64,000 nt of DNA. Source: an uncultured Lachnospiraceae bacterium (GTDB taxonomy: Bacteria > Bacillota > Clostridia > Lachnospirales > Lachnospiraceae). The notes under the pieces were generated by a model. The model searched no databases and had not been told where the DNA came from. It saw only the letters and a program-made list of their open reading frames with translations. Below are positions 52,098 to 63,022 of this stretch, piece after piece. Location: positions 1 through 64,000 of the forward strand of contig CANRLR010000012.1 of assembly GCA_947631505.1 (NCBI GenBank), in the 5' to 3' direction. A program made the position numbers and the translations under genes. Positions within the stretch are counted from its first letter, which is position 1; each line of letters opens with the position of its first letter.

Positions 52098-54626
52098 TTA
52101 TTTCCGGGAGATTTTCTTTTCCAACTCTACGAGCGGAATTGGTAACAGGGACAAGGCAATTACCATTCCCCACTGCACTCCGGTAAGGGCGGAGGTATGG
52201 AAGATTCCCTGTAAGACGGGCAGGGTGATGACAAGACATTGCAGCAGGATACACAGTGTTACGCTGAAAAATAGTTTCTTGTTTCCCCAAAAGCCGATTT
52301 CGGTCAGAGAGTGCTTGCTTCTCATATTAAAGGAATGGACGAGCTGCGATAAGGACAATACCGCAAAACACATAGTGGAATTTCCGGCCACATAGGCAAA
52401 GAGTGCCAGTGAGCCTATGAACATTCCCTCTACTAACATTTGAAAAACGGATTCAAAGGTAAACATTCCCTTACTGGCTTTTACCGGAGGGCGGTTCATA
52501 ATATCAGAATCCGGAGGCTCTACCCCAAGGCAGAGGGCTGGAAAGGAATCCGTTACTAAATTGATAAATAGGAGCTGTACCGGAAGAAGCGGTACCTCCA
52601 AACCAAATAGAATGGCAGCAAAAATAGTCATGATTTCCCCGATGTTACAGGACAGGAGGAAATGGATGGCTTTTTTTATGTTGTCAAAGATTCCCCTGCC
52701 TTCTTTTATGGCAGATACAATCGTAGAAAAATTGTCGTCCATTAAAATCATATCAGAGGCATTTTTGGCTACATCCGTTCCGGTCTGTCCCATGGCACAG
52801 CCAATGTCAGCTGCTTTTAAGGCAGGGGCATCATTTACTCCGTCTCCCGTCATTGCCACAATGTTTCCCTTGTTTTGGAAGAGCTTTACCAGACGTACTT
52901 TGTGGCTCGGTGTTACCCGGGCAAAGACAGAATGCCGGGACAATTGCCGGGATAGTTCCTCATCTGTCAGTAAATCCAGTTCCTGTCCGGTCATCACTTC
53001 ACATTCATCCGAACAGATGCCTAATTCGGTTCCGATCGCAGCGGCAGTAATGCGGTGGTCTCCGGTAATCATAACGGGCTGTATGCCTGCTTTTTTACAT
53101 TGTATGACAGCGGCATAGGCTTCCTTTCGCGGCGGATCCATAAGTCCGACAAAGCCGGCAAAAATAAGTTCCTTTTCAAGAGTTTCATTTTTGTGGGCGC
53201 TCGCAGAACGCCGGTATCCCACTGCCAGTACCCGGAGCGCACGGGAAGCGTACTGCTCTGCTTTTTTGAGAAATTCCTTTCGCTTGGAGGAAGTCATGGG
53301 ATGCAAGCTTCCATTTTCTTCGTAGTGGGATGAATCGGCCAGAAGAATTTCCGGTGCTCCTTTTGTGATGGAGAGAAATCCTTTGTTGTCATTATGCAGA
53401 GTTGTCATTTTCTTTCGGTCGGAGTCAAAAGGCAGCTCAAAGATGCGGGGAGTTATTTTTTGTTCCGTTTGAAAATCAACTCCCTGCTTTTTGGCGAAGT
53501 GAACCAATGCTTCTTCCATAGGTCCGGTATTGTCATTGCACAGGACGAGGAGTCTGGCAAAAAACGGCTCACTGCAGAGTGGAAAGGATTCCCTTACCGT
53601 CATTTTATTTTCGGTCAGGGTTCCTGTTTTATCGGAGCAGATGACAGAAGCACTTCCCAGAGTTTCCACAGCGGGAAGATGACGAATGATAGCTTTCTTT
53701 TTTGCCATTCGCTCTACGCCCAGAGAGAGCATTATCGTAACGAGAGCAGGAAGGCTTTCTGGAATCGCAGCAACTCCAAGACTTACGGAGGTCATGAACA
53801 TAGAAAAAATAGGTACACTTTTCCGGATTCCAAGGAAAAAGATGACGATACAGATTCCCAGTGCCAGCAGACCGAGTATTTTCCCGGTTTTATTGAGGCG
53901 GCGGGTAAGGGGCGTTTCCGGGGATTCCTCCCGTGCCAGCATGCCGGCAATCTGCCCGATCTGTGTGTTCATCCCGGTTTCTGTTACATAAAAGGTACCC
54001 CGTCCGGTGGTGACTACTGTGCCGGAGAACACACAGTTGCGGCGGTCGCCTAAAGGAATGCTGTGGGAAGAAAGAGCATCGGCTGTTTTAGCGACCGTTC
54101 CGGTTTCTCCTGTGAGGGCAGATTCCTCGGTAGATAGATTATGGCAGGTGAGAATCCGGCCGTCGGCGGGAATTTGGCAGCCGGTATTCAGGAATACAAT
54201 ATCACCGGGAACAAGCTCGCTGGAGGGAATCGTCATTTTTTCCCCCTCTCTCAGAACAAGAGTTTCCGGTGTCTGGAGAGAGCGGAGAGCTTCGAGGGAA
54301 TGCTCGGCACGCTGTTCCTGAAAGACACCGATAATGGCATTGATAATCACGATGGCTAAAATAATGCAGGGATCGGTAAAGTCCGCATTTCCCTGAAAAT
54401 AGGATGCCAAAAAGGAAATCAAGGCAGCTGCCAATAAGGTAAGAATCATAAAATCTTTAAATTGTAAAAAGAAACGCTGTAAAAGTCCGGGACCTTTTTC
54501 CTGCAAAAGTTCATTAGCTCCCCATTTTTTCCTTGCGTGATTTACTTCTTTACGGGTGAGCCCCTGTTCCGGATCGATTCCCGTTCTGCGAATTAGTTCG
54601 GTAACGGTGATAGAATACCATTCCAT
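52098..54626 (-). CDS. P-type cation-transporting ATPase (Ca2+ type)
   Basis: SDKTGTLTENKMTV phosphorylation motif; AMTGDGVNDAPALKAADIGCAMG; EWYSITVTELIRRTGIDPEQGLT N-term. Confidence 0.93.
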   Translation of the reverse strand: MEWYSITVTELIRRTGIDPEQGLTRKEVNHARKKWGANELLQEKGPGLLQRFFLQFKDFMILTLLAAALISFLASYFQGNADFTDPCIILAIVIINAIIGVFQEQRAEHSLEALRSLQTPETLVLREGEKMTIPSSELVPGDIVFLNTGCQIPADGRILTCHNLSTEESALTGETGTVAKTADALSSHSIPLGDRRNCVFSGTVVTTGRGTFYVTETGMNTQIGQIAGMLAREESPETPLTRRLNKTGKILGLLALGICIVIFFLGIRKSVPIFSMFMTSVSLGVAAIPESLPALVTIMLSLGVERMAKKKAIIRHLPAVETLGSASVICSDKTGTLTENKMTVRESFPLCSEPFFARLLVLCNDNTGPMEEALVHFAKKQGVDFQTEQKITPRIFELPFDSDRKKMTTLHNDNKGFLSITKGAPEILLADSSHYEENGSLHPMTSSKRKEFLKKAEQYASRALRVLAVGYRRSASAHKNETLEKELIFAGFVGLMDPPRKEAYAAVIQCKKAGIQPVMITGDHRITAAAIGTELGICSDECEVMTGQELDLLTDEELSRQLSRHSVFARVTPSHKVRLVKLFQNKGNIVAMTGDGVNDAPALKAADIGCAMGQTGTDVAKNASDMILMDDNFSTIVSAIKEGRGIFDNIKKAIHFLLSCNIGEIMTIFAAILFGLEVPLLPVQLLFINLVTDSFPALCLGVEPPDSDIMNRPPVKASKGMFTFESVFQMLVEGMFIGSLALFAYVAGNSTMCFAVLSLSQLVHSFNMRSKHSLTEIGFWGNKKLFFSVTLCILLQCLVITLPVLQGIFHTSALTGVQWGMVIALSLLPIPLVELEKKISRK

Positions 54627-54677
54627 AATAACCTCCAAAGCATAAAATATAGTAAATAAACAGGAGTAGAATATAAT

Positions 54678-55208
54678 ATGGGTCTAATCCTATTGCTGTC
54701 AGTTTCGGTCAGCTTAGATACACTGGGGATTGGTATGTCTTATGCCATAGAGGGAATTCGGATTCCATGGCAGACACGGTTTATTGTTGCCCTGACCAAT
54801 ATGGTCCTGACTTTTATGTCGGTATTGCTGGCACAGTATCTGGATGGTCTGGTACCGGATCTATGGCTCAGCATTTTTGGCGGAAGCGTCCTTGTGGTTC
54901 TGGGCGGCAAAACTTTATGGAACGCTCTTGGTGAGAATAAAACCGCAGACTATGACAAAGATAAGTCCCATGTGTTAGAGCCGGCAGAGGGCTGTGTATT
55001 GGGGCTGACAATGGCACTTGATGCGGTCAGTGCCGGTCTGGGACTTGGAAATTTAGGTGCGGCGGCTTATCTCTTCCCGGTTCTTACTGCTTTTTCCGGT
55101 GTCTTGTTTTTGTCATTGGGGGCAGCGATGTGGTGCAGTACCAGACGATTAAACGGAGCGGGTGGTATCATTTTGGTTCTTCTTGGGCTGTTTCGGATTT
55201 TTTACTGA
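54678..55208 (+). CDS. MntP-like manganese efflux family protein
   Basis: LLLSVSVSLDTLGIGMSYAIEGIRIPW; GLTMALDAVSAGLGLG; multi-TM. Confidence 0.75.
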   Translation: MGLILLLSVSVSLDTLGIGMSYAIEGIRIPWQTRFIVALTNMVLTFMSVLLAQYLDGLVPDLWLSIFGGSVLVVLGGKTLWNALGENKTADYDKDKSHVLEPAEGCVLGLTMALDAVSAGLGLGNLGAAAYLFPVLTAFSGVLFLSLGAAMWCSTRRLNGAGGIILVLLGLFRIFY

Positions 55209-55788
55209 TTTTGCACAATTTGCGAAACAGGATAAACAGTAACAAAAGGGAAGCAATGGCTAAAATCCATTTTTTGTAACGGTTAAAATAGAAGAAAAAG
55301 ATATCGTGGTACTGGTAAAAGTAATAACCTAAGCTGGTCAGTAAGGTATTCCAAAGAAGGATGCCAAGGGAGGAACAAAGCAGGTATCCCAAAAGAGACT
55401 GCTTCATGGCTCCGGCAACAAAACCGATATAGGTGCGGCAGAGCGGAATGATCCGGCTCAGAAAGACAGCGGATTTTCCATGGTCTCCAAAGGTGCGGTA
55501 AGAGGAGAGGATGGGCTTTTCTAAAGAGGGAAACCGCTTCATAGCCTTTTCTAACAGGGGGGAACCACCGAATCTTCCGATGGCGTAAGTGATGGTGGTT
55601 CCGATAAGCCCTGAAAGAGTGCTTGCCAGCACCAGACCGGCGAAGGTCATGCCATGTCTTGCTCCTAAAACTCCGGCGAGCGGGAGAACAAGCTCACTCG
55701 AAACAGGAAAACAGGCATATTCGAGCAGAATGAGCAGGAAAAGAGCCGGAAGCCCATATTGGTCAATGAGAGATTCGATTATGGACAT
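55168..55788 (-). CDS. DedA/VTT-domain membrane protein
   Basis: LILLEYACFPVSSELVLPLAGVLGARHGM; LSRIIPLCRTYIGFVAGAMKQSLLGYLL; convergent 41-bp overlap with the MntP-like gene. Confidence 0.88.
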   Translation of the reverse strand: MSIIESLIDQYGLPALFLLILLEYACFPVSSELVLPLAGVLGARHGMTFAGLVLASTLSGLIGTTITYAIGRFGGSPLLEKAMKRFPSLEKPILSSYRTFGDHGKSAVFLSRIIPLCRTYIGFVAGAMKQSLLGYLLCSSLGILLWNTLLTSLGYYFYQYHDIFFFYFNRYKKWILAIASLLLLFILFRKLCKISKKSETAQEEPK

Positions 55789-55851
55789 AGAATTACTCCG
55801 GTATACGTAAAATAGTTGTTATAGTCTATGAGTGGGAGAGTGAAAGTATTC

Positions 55852-55880
55852 TTGACAAAGGTTTTGAGAGTTGATATTAT
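55852..55880 (+). promoter_or_regulatory. leuS promoter
   Basis: TTGACA-17 bp-TATTAT. Confidence 0.65.
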
Positions 55881-55961
55881 AAATTTATATGCGTATATGT
55901 AAATTGATTTGCGAAAAATCGTTAAAAATAATAGATGTGCTACAGGAAAGAGAGGAATATT

Positions 55962-58370
55962 ATGAGCCGGAGTTATAATCCAAAGGAAATTGAAAAAAAG
56001 TGGCAGAAAGTCTGGGAAGAGGAAAAAGCTTTCCGGGCAACGAAGGAGTACAGTAAACCAAAGTATTATGCGTTAGTTGAGTTCCCATATCCGTCGGGAC
56101 AGGGACTTCATGTCGGACATCCTCGTCCCTATACGGCACTTGATATTGTGGCACGTAAGAGAAGAATGCAGGGATATAATGTTTTGTATCCGATGGGCTG
56201 GGATGCGTTCGGACTTCCGACCGAAAACTATGCGATTAAAAATAAAATCCATCCAAAGGAAGTAACGAAAAATAACGTAGCACGTTTTAAGGCACAGCTG
56301 CAGGCACTTGGTTATTCCTTTGACTGGGAGAGAGAAGTAAATACGACAGATCCGAATTATTTTAAATGGACGCAGTGGATTTTCTTAAAATTATTTAAAG
56401 CGGGACTTGCCTATAAGACGGAGATGCCGATTAACTGGTGTACTTCCTGTAAATGCGGACTTGCGAACGAAGAGGTCGTGAACGGTGTATGTGAACGATG
56501 CGGAAGTCCGGTCGTGCGCAAAGTAAAGAGCCAGTGGATGCTAAAGATTACGGAATATGCAGATAAATTGATTGATGATCTGGATGGACTGGACTATATT
56601 GAACGGGTCAAGGTCTCCCAAAAAAACTGGATTGGACGTTCCCACGGTGCAGAGGTAGATTTTTCCTTGAAAGATAAGGAAGAAAAATTGACAATATATA
56701 CAACAAGACCAGATACATTATTTGGTGTTACTTATATGGTTGTTTCTCCGGAACACCCTTATTTGGACAAATACAGAGATGAGATTAAAAACTGGGATGC
56801 CATTGTGGAATACCGTGAGATGGCAGCGAGAAAATCTGATTTTGAGCGTACGGAACTGGCAAAGGATAAGACGGGGGTTGCCATTGACGGCTTATCCGCC
56901 ATCAATCCGGTCAATGGAAAAGAGATTCCGATCTGGATTTCGGATTATGTCCTTATGAGTTATGGAACCGGTGCGATCATGGCAGTGCCGGCACATGACA
57001 CCCGTGACTGGGAATTTGCAAAGAAATTCGGACTTCCGATCGTGGAAGTCATTGAGGGCGGAAATGTTGAGGAAGAGGCATTCACCGATGTGGCAACAGG
57101 AACGCTTGTAAATTCAGGCTTTTTAACGGGCAAAACGGTTGAAGAGGCGAAGAAAGCGATTATTGACTGGCTGACAGAAGAGGGAGTGGGAACGGCAAAG
57201 AAAAACTTTAAACTCCGTGACTGGGTATTTTCCAGACAGCGCTATTGGGGGGAACCGATTCCGATTGTAAAATGTGAGAAATGTGGTTATGTTCCGGTTC
57301 CGGAAAAGGAACTGCCTTTATTGCTGCCGGAAGTAGATAATTATGAGCCGACGGATAACGGAGAGTCTCCGATTGCCAATATCCGCTCATGGGTGGAAAC
57401 CACTTGTCCATGCTGTGGTGGCAGAGCAGAGAGGGAGACAGATACCATGCCTCAATGGGCAGGCTCTTCCTGGTATTTCCTGCGCTACATTGATCCGGAT
57501 AATGATGAGGCACTGGCAGGCAAAGAGGCACTGGATTACTGGCTGCCGGTGGATTGGTACAATGGTGGTATGGAACATACCACACTGCATCTGCTCTATT
57601 CCCGTTTTTGGCACAAATTCCTTTATGATGAGGGAGTAGTTCCGACCAAGGAGCCATATCAGAAGAGAACTTCCCACGGTATGATTCTTGGTGAGAACGG
57701 TGAGAAGATGAGTAAATCCCGCGGCAATGTTGTAAATCCGGATGATATTGTAAATGCTTATGGTGCAGACACCCTTCGTACCTATGAAATGTTTATCGGT
57801 GCGTTTGATGCAGCAGCCGCATGGTCAGAGGATGGTGTAAAAGGATGCCGTCGTTTTTTGGAGCGTGTCTGGAAATTACAGGAAATGGTAACAGATGAAA
57901 CCGGATATTCTGCGGACATGGAAACGAAGATGCATCAGACGATTAAGAAGGTCAGCAATGATTTTGAGACATTAAAATATAATACAGCCATTGCGGCGAT
58001 GATGGCACTCATTAATGATTTTTACAAGAAGGGTTCGGTTACAAGAGATGAGTTCAAGACACTTCTTGTATTGTTAAATCCGGTTGCCCCGCATATTACA
58101 GAAGAACTGTGGGCAGAAAAAAATTATGGCGGAAGACTATATGAGACAACATGGCCGGAATATGATGAGGCGAAGACGATTGAAGCGGTACAGGAAATAG
58201 GGGTACAGATTAATGGCAAGGTCCGTGCTACGGTAGCACTTGCAATTGATGTTTCTAAGGAAGAGGCTTTGGCAGCTGGTAAAGAGGCAGTTGCGGATAA
58301 ATTAGAGGGCAAACAGATCATAAAAGAAATCTATGTGCCTAGACGGATTATCAATATTGTAGTAAAATAG
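55962..58370 (+). CDS. leuS: Leucyl-tRNA synthetase
   Basis: [53 protein letters not shown]. Confidence 0.98.
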   Translation: MSRSYNPKEIEKKWQKVWEEEKAFRATKEYSKPKYYALVEFPYPSGQGLHVGHPRPYTALDIVARKRRMQGYNVLYPMGWDAFGLPTENYAIKNKIHPKEVTKNNVARFKAQLQALGYSFDWEREVNTTDPNYFKWTQWIFLKLFKAGLAYKTEMPINWCTSCKCGLANEEVVNGVCERCGSPVVRKVKSQWMLKITEYADKLIDDLDGLDYIERVKVSQKNWIGRSHGAEVDFSLKDKEEKLTIYTTRPDTLFGVTYMVVSPEHPYLDKYRDEIKNWDAIVEYREMAARKSDFERTELAKDKTGVAIDGLSAINPVNGKEIPIWISDYVLMSYGTGAIMAVPAHDTRDWEFAKKFGLPIVEVIEGGNVEEEAFTDVATGTLVNSGFLTGKTVEEAKKAIIDWLTEEGVGTAKKNFKLRDWVFSRQRYWGEPIPIVKCEKCGYVPVPEKELPLLLPEVDNYEPTDNGESPIANIRSWVETTCPCCGGRAERETDTMPQWAGSSWYFLRYIDPDNDEALAGKEALDYWLPVDWYNGGMEHTTLHLLYSRFWHKFLYDEGVVPTKEPYQKRTSHGMILGENGEKMSKSRGNVVNPDDIVNAYGADTLRTYEMFIGAFDAAAAWSEDGVKGCRRFLERVWKLQEMVTDETGYSADMETKMHQTIKKVSNDFETLKYNTAIAAMMALINDFYKKGSVTRDEFKTLLVLLNPVAPHITEELWAEKNYGGRLYETTWPEYDEAKTIEAVQEIGVQINGKVRATVALAIDVSKEEALAAGKEAVADKLEGKQIIKEIYVPRRIINIVVK

Positions 58371-58401
58371 AACTTACAATGGAAAAGTAGGAGAGTGCAA
58401 A

Positions 58402-60804
58402 ATGGCTAAGGTGAGTATTATCATTCCTTTCTTTAAGGGGACTGCGTATTTGGAAGATTGTGTGGGCAGTATTGAAAAACAGAACTTCACAGATTATGAA
58501 ATTATCATTGTGAATGATAAGGACGGACACGAAGTGCCGGAATCCGTTGCGGCAAAAGAAAAAGTGACAGTCTACAGAGCCTTGGATGAGGTTTCAGAGG
58601 AGGTAATTCGCCAAAATGAGGAAGCTGCTGCAGCATGGCGTGAGCAGAAAATTCATGAGCGTGTGGAGAAACGCTTGACGAATGCAGAGCGTCGGAGACA
58701 GGAAGTGGAAGCCTATAAGAAAAAGGGCGAAATTTTGGATGTTTACACCGAAGAACAGTTAAATCCGCAGGAAGAGGACTTAATTGACGAATATGAGGAA
58801 AAGATTGATAAGGTATATCCTTTTGGTGTGTCCTATTGCCGGAACATTGGTATTGAGAAAGCAACAGGCAAGTATCTCTATTTTATTGACTGTGATGACT
58901 ATCTGCTTGAGGATGCTTTACCGAAGCTGGTCGAACTAGCAGAGGAGAAGGATTCTTTGGTTACGACAGGAAATAAGTACAGCAGCTGGTTCAAGCCGGT
59001 GAACTTTACGTTTGAAAAGGCAGTTCAGGAAACGGTAATTGAGGGAAAGCAGCAAATGACAGGACAGATTCTGAGAGCCCGTTTTGTGGAGATGTTCTCT
59101 GTACAGCATTTGCTGATCAACCGTGAGTTTGTTGTATCTCATGGAATTCAATTTGATACTTCTACCAGATTTTACAGTGACATGCGGTTCTGTTCTCAGG
59201 TGCTGCAGGAGGCAGGAGACCGTATGTGGATCGACGGGGACAGTCTCTATGTATGGCGGCACCGTAACGATCAGGTGCATCTTCCGGCATTGTGTCAGAA
59301 GAGGCGTGGAAATCACAGCTTGGAGTTCTTGGAATCCTACCATGCTTCTGTTGTATATGCGGCAAAAAATAAAGATTTACGATTTGCCTTAGACCATTAT
59401 TTTCTCAGTTTCTTTTACAAGAGATATATTGCGAGAATTCGGAGAGATCTGGTTCCTCAGTATACCAAGGTCATGCAGGAGATGCCGGATTGGAATGTTC
59501 TGAAAAAGGAATATAAGTTTGCAGAGAGAGTGGCACTTCACTTTATCCATAAAGGGAAATACCGTACAGCCAAACCTGCGATTAAGTATTTTAAATGGGC
59601 AAAGAAAAAGAAAGGTTTATTGGGAAGCCGGCTTCAGTGGTATCGTGTTCTGGAAAAGAAAATATTTAAGAAAATGCCATTGCGGAGAGACTGGGTGCTG
59701 CTTGAGAGCTTCTTCGGAAAGAGTTATTCGGACAGCCCGAAATATTTATATGAGTATTTGCAGAAAACAAGAGGGGATAAGTACCGTTATATCTGGGTAC
59801 TGAATCAGAAATCAGACGCTCTGGCAAAGAGTGGAAAGCATACCCGGGTCAAAATGAACAGTCTGCGTTACGTTTATTATGCCTCCCGCTGCGGATATCG
59901 TATTTTTAATGTCCGCCAGCCGGCATGGAATAAAAAACGGGCAGGAGTTGTATTTTTGGAAACATGGCATGGTACACCGTTGAAAAAACTGGCCTTTGAT
60001 ATGGATGACATTACATCCGCCAGCCAAAATCATAAGACCATGTTCTATAAACATGGCAGAGAGTGGAATTATCTGATTTCTGCCAATCCATTTTCGACCG
60101 ATGTATTTGAGCGTGCGTTTGTTTTTGAACGCAGTAAAATTCTGGAATACGGATATCCGCGTAATGATATTCTGTATGCGGAAAATAAAGATGAGATTGC
60201 TTTGGAAGTAAAGAAGGAACTGGGAATCCCAACGGATAAGCGGGTTATTTTATATGCACCGACTTGGCGGGATAATCAGTTCTATGACAAAGGAAAGTAT
60301 AAGTTTACACTGGCAATGGATCTGGACCGCATGAGAAAAGAATTTAGTGAAGACAGCGTTATTTTGCTGCGTACCCATTATTACATTGCGGATATTCTGG
60401 ATCTGTCAGAGTATGAAGGATTTGTTTTTAATGGCAGTCAGTATGAGGATGTGTCCAGATTATATTTGGCATCGGATATTTGTATTACCGATTATTCTTC
60501 TGTATTTTTTGATTTTGCCAACCTGAAAAGACCGATTTTGTTCTTCGTATACGATTATGCAGAGTATGCGGATGAAATTCGCGGTATGTATATGGATATG
60601 GAAAAAGAAATGCCTGGTCCGATTCTTCATGATAACGATGCATTAATTGATGCATTGCACAATATGGATGCGATCAATGAGAATTATAAAAAACGGTATG
60701 AGGAATTTTATAACCGGTTCTGCTGCGTTGATGACGGGCATGCATCGGAACGGACGATTGAGAAGGTATTCGGAGAAAGAGAAAAGGGAATGAGTAACCT
60801 GTAA
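58402..60804 (+). CDS. Bifunctional GT2 + CDP-glycerol glycerophosphotransferase-like protein (800 aa)
   Basis: KVSIIIPFFKGTAYLEDCVGSI; CRNIGIEKATGKYLYFIDCDDYL; LETWHGTPLKKLAFDMDD; ILYAPTWRDNQF; CITDYSSVFFDFANLKRPILFF. Confidence 0.9.
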   Translation: MAKVSIIIPFFKGTAYLEDCVGSIEKQNFTDYEIIIVNDKDGHEVPESVAAKEKVTVYRALDEVSEEVIRQNEEAAAAWREQKIHERVEKRLTNAERRRQEVEAYKKKGEILDVYTEEQLNPQEEDLIDEYEEKIDKVYPFGVSYCRNIGIEKATGKYLYFIDCDDYLLEDALPKLVELAEEKDSLVTTGNKYSSWFKPVNFTFEKAVQETVIEGKQQMTGQILRARFVEMFSVQHLLINREFVVSHGIQFDTSTRFYSDMRFCSQVLQEAGDRMWIDGDSLYVWRHRNDQVHLPALCQKRRGNHSLEFLESYHASVVYAAKNKDLRFALDHYFLSFFYKRYIARIRRDLVPQYTKVMQEMPDWNVLKKEYKFAERVALHFIHKGKYRTAKPAIKYFKWAKKKKGLLGSRLQWYRVLEKKIFKKMPLRRDWVLLESFFGKSYSDSPKYLYEYLQKTRGDKYRYIWVLNQKSDALAKSGKHTRVKMNSLRYVYYASRCGYRIFNVRQPAWNKKRAGVVFLETWHGTPLKKLAFDMDDITSASQNHKTMFYKHGREWNYLISANPFSTDVFERAFVFERSKILEYGYPRNDILYAENKDEIALEVKKELGIPTDKRVILYAPTWRDNQFYDKGKYKFTLAMDLDRMRKEFSEDSVILLRTHYYIADILDLSEYEGFVFNGSQYEDVSRLYLASDICITDYSSVFFDFANLKRPILFFVYDYAEYADEIRGMYMDMEKEMPGPILHDNDALIDALHNMDAINENYKKRYEEFYNRFCCVDDGHASERTIEKVFGEREKGMSNL

Positions 60805-61970
60805 TGCGTAAAATTGTTAAAAAAGCGGTAATCTTTCTTTACCGTGTCATGTGTCTTATTTTACCGGTAAAGAAAAATCGAATTGTATTCGATAGTAATT
60901 TAGGAAAAAGCTATGCGGGGAATCCGAAATACATTTATGAGTATATTGTGACAAATGGTTATGATAAAAAATGGGACTGTATTTGGTTCTATGAAAACGA
61001 AAGATATAAAATTTCAGGAAGGAGCCGCCAGATAAAATATGGTCGGCTCCGTTATCTGTATTATATGGCTACAGCCAGAATCTGGATTTTTGACAGCCGT
61101 CAGCCGGAATTTCTGATACGGAGAAAGAACACCTATTATATTCAGACGTGGCATGGCACCCCGTTGAAGAAGCTGGCACTGGATCTAGAAGATGTATTTA
61201 TGGTAAATGAAAGTGACATTGAGGTATACAAGAAGGGATTTGCAAAGAATGCCCATACATGGGATTATCTGATTTCCCAAAATGCCTATTCCAGTGAGAT
61301 CTTTCGCCGTGCTTTTGATTTTCAAAATGAAATGCTGGAAATAGGCTATCCAAGAAATGATATTCTATTCCGGGAAAATACGAAAGAGGCGGTGGAGCAT
61401 TACCGCCGGGAATTGGGACTGCCGCTGGATAAGAAGATTATTCTGTATGCACCGACCTGGCGTGATGATGAATTTTCTGATGATAAGAAATATGAATTTC
61501 GTCCTCAGATTTCGTTCGATCTTTTGAAAAAGGAGCTGGGGGATGAATATGTTATTATTGTAAAATATCACTATTTAATTATGGATGCTGTGGATTGGTC
61601 ACCTTATCATGGATTTATTTATCCTTTTGACCAGAGCCGGGATATTGCAGAGCTTTTTATTGTGTCGGACATGCTGATTACGGACTATTCTTCTGTGATG
61701 TTCGACTATAGTCTGTTAAAGCGGCCAATGTTCTTTTTTGCTTATGACTTATATAAATATAAAAATGAACTGCGGGGCTTTTACTTTAGCTATCAGGATG
61801 AAATGCCGGGACCGATTTCCGAAACAACAGAAAAGCTTATCGAGGATATTAAGATGTATGATGCTTCTTTGTATGAGGAGCGGTATCGGCTCTTTTCCCA
61901 AAAATATAATTCTGTTGATAACGGGACAGCATCTCAGCAGGTTGTTGAGCTGATGGAGTCCCTAATATAA
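60804..61970 (+). CDS. CDP-glycerol glycerophosphotransferase family protein
   Basis: IQTWHGTPLKKLALDLED; ILYAPTWRDDEFSD; MLITDYSSVMFDYSLLKRPMFFF. Confidence 0.92.
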   Translation: MRKIVKKAVIFLYRVMCLILPVKKNRIVFDSNLGKSYAGNPKYIYEYIVTNGYDKKWDCIWFYENERYKISGRSRQIKYGRLRYLYYMATARIWIFDSRQPEFLIRRKNTYYIQTWHGTPLKKLALDLEDVFMVNESDIEVYKKGFAKNAHTWDYLISQNAYSSEIFRRAFDFQNEMLEIGYPRNDILFRENTKEAVEHYRRELGLPLDKKIILYAPTWRDDEFSDDKKYEFRPQISFDLLKKELGDEYVIIVKYHYLIMDAVDWSPYHGFIYPFDQSRDIAELFIVSDMLITDYSSVMFDYSLLKRPMFFFAYDLYKYKNELRGFYFSYQDEMPGPISETTEKLIEDIKMYDASLYEERYRLFSQKYNSVDNGTASQQVVELMESLI

Positions 61971-61978
61971 AGATGTCA

Positions 61979-62038
61979 GGGTCAAAAGGTCAACATTGCA
62001 CGTGCTTGCACGAAAGCAATGTTTGACCTTATTGCCCC
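61979..62038. repeat. Long hairpin-forming intergenic element upstream of luxS
   Basis: gggtcaaaaggtcaacattgc-acgtgcttgcacgaaa-gcaatgtttgaccttattgcccc. Confidence 0.7.
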
Positions 62039-62095
62039 CAACATCATATAAAGAGAAGTGTGAAGACATAGCAACGCTTCAGAATGGAGGCTGAA

Positions 62096-62572
62096 ATGGA
62101 ACCAATTGAAAGTTTTACTGTGAATCATCTGAGTCTGCTGCCGGGGGTTTATGTGAGCCGCAAAGACAGCACAGGAAATGATGTTGTGACAACTTTTGAT
62201 ATACGGATGACAAGACCGAACTATGAGCCGGTTATGAATACCGCAGAAGTCCATGCAATTGAGCATTTGGGAGCTACTTTTTTGAGAAATCATAAGGATT
62301 GGGGCAGTAAAGTTATTTACTTTGGTCCAATGGGATGCCGTACCGGATTTTATCTTCTTATAGCAGGCGATTATGATTCCGAAGATATCATTCCGCTAAT
62401 GCGGGAGCTGTTTGATTTTATCCGGACTTATGAGGGAGAAGTTCCGGGGGCTTCCCCGGAGTGCTGTGGGAATTATCTGGATCTGAATCTGCCGATGGCA
62501 AAGGTTTTAGCAGAGCGGTTTTTCGAACATGTGCTGACGGGAATTACACCGGACAGGTTAAAGTATTCATAA
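62096..62572 (+). CDS. luxS: S-ribosylhomocysteine lyase
   Basis: FDIRMTRPNYEPVMNTAEVHAIEHLGATFLRNH; GPMGCRTGFYLL; PECCGNYLDLNL. Confidence 0.97.
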   Translation: MEPIESFTVNHLSLLPGVYVSRKDSTGNDVVTTFDIRMTRPNYEPVMNTAEVHAIEHLGATFLRNHKDWGSKVIYFGPMGCRTGFYLLIAGDYDSEDIIPLMRELFDFIRTYEGEVPGASPECCGNYLDLNLPMAKVLAERFFEHVLTGITPDRLKYS

Positions 62573-62638
62573 TATAACAAATCTCTGCATACATTTTATA
62601 AAAAGACAAGTACAGCTTGTTCAAAGGCAGGGGAAATC

Positions 62639-63022
62639 ATGATGCAATGGGATAGTCGAATGCAAAATAATCACAGTGTGAAAGTTTTGAAGGCGGCTAT
62701 CCCTTTTTTGGACATAGCCGTAGGTGAAAAAATTGATTTTCGGGGACTTTTGACAGCAATTCGTCCGTTTGCATCTGCGAGGGAGGCTAAAGTGCTGGAT
62801 ATGATTCTTCAATTTTTTCAAATTCAGGAAATGTTGGAGATGGTGAAGCTCTTCCAATCCATGCAGGAAATGAATGCAGGGGAGGGAGAAGAAAGCGGAG
62901 GCGGTTTTAATCCATTTTCGATGTTTGAGAATATGCCGATGGATATGACAGAGGTCATGAATATGTTTCAGGCTCCTTTGAACAATGATGACGAGGAGGA
63001 ACATGAGCCAATCGATATTTGA
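62639..63022 (+). CDS. Uncharacterised acidic/Met-rich small protein
   Basis: MQWDSRMQNNHSVKVLKAAIPFLDIAVGEKIDFRGLLTAIRPF...; overlaps next ORF. Confidence 0.65.
   Translation: MMQWDSRMQNNHSVKVLKAAIPFLDIAVGEKIDFRGLLTAIRPFASAREAKVLDMILQFFQIQEMLEMVKLFQSMQEMNAGEGEESGGGFNPFSMFENMPMDMTEVMNMFQAPLNNDDEEEHEPIDI

Noticed and set aside
53394-54053. 219-aa plus-strand ORF over the P-type ATPase gene
   Set aside because: Antisense shadow of a well-supported ATPase; no recognisable domains.
55801-55962. T-box leader for leuS
   Set aside because: Only about 80 nt between the predicted promoter and start; no T-box sequence or terminator visible.
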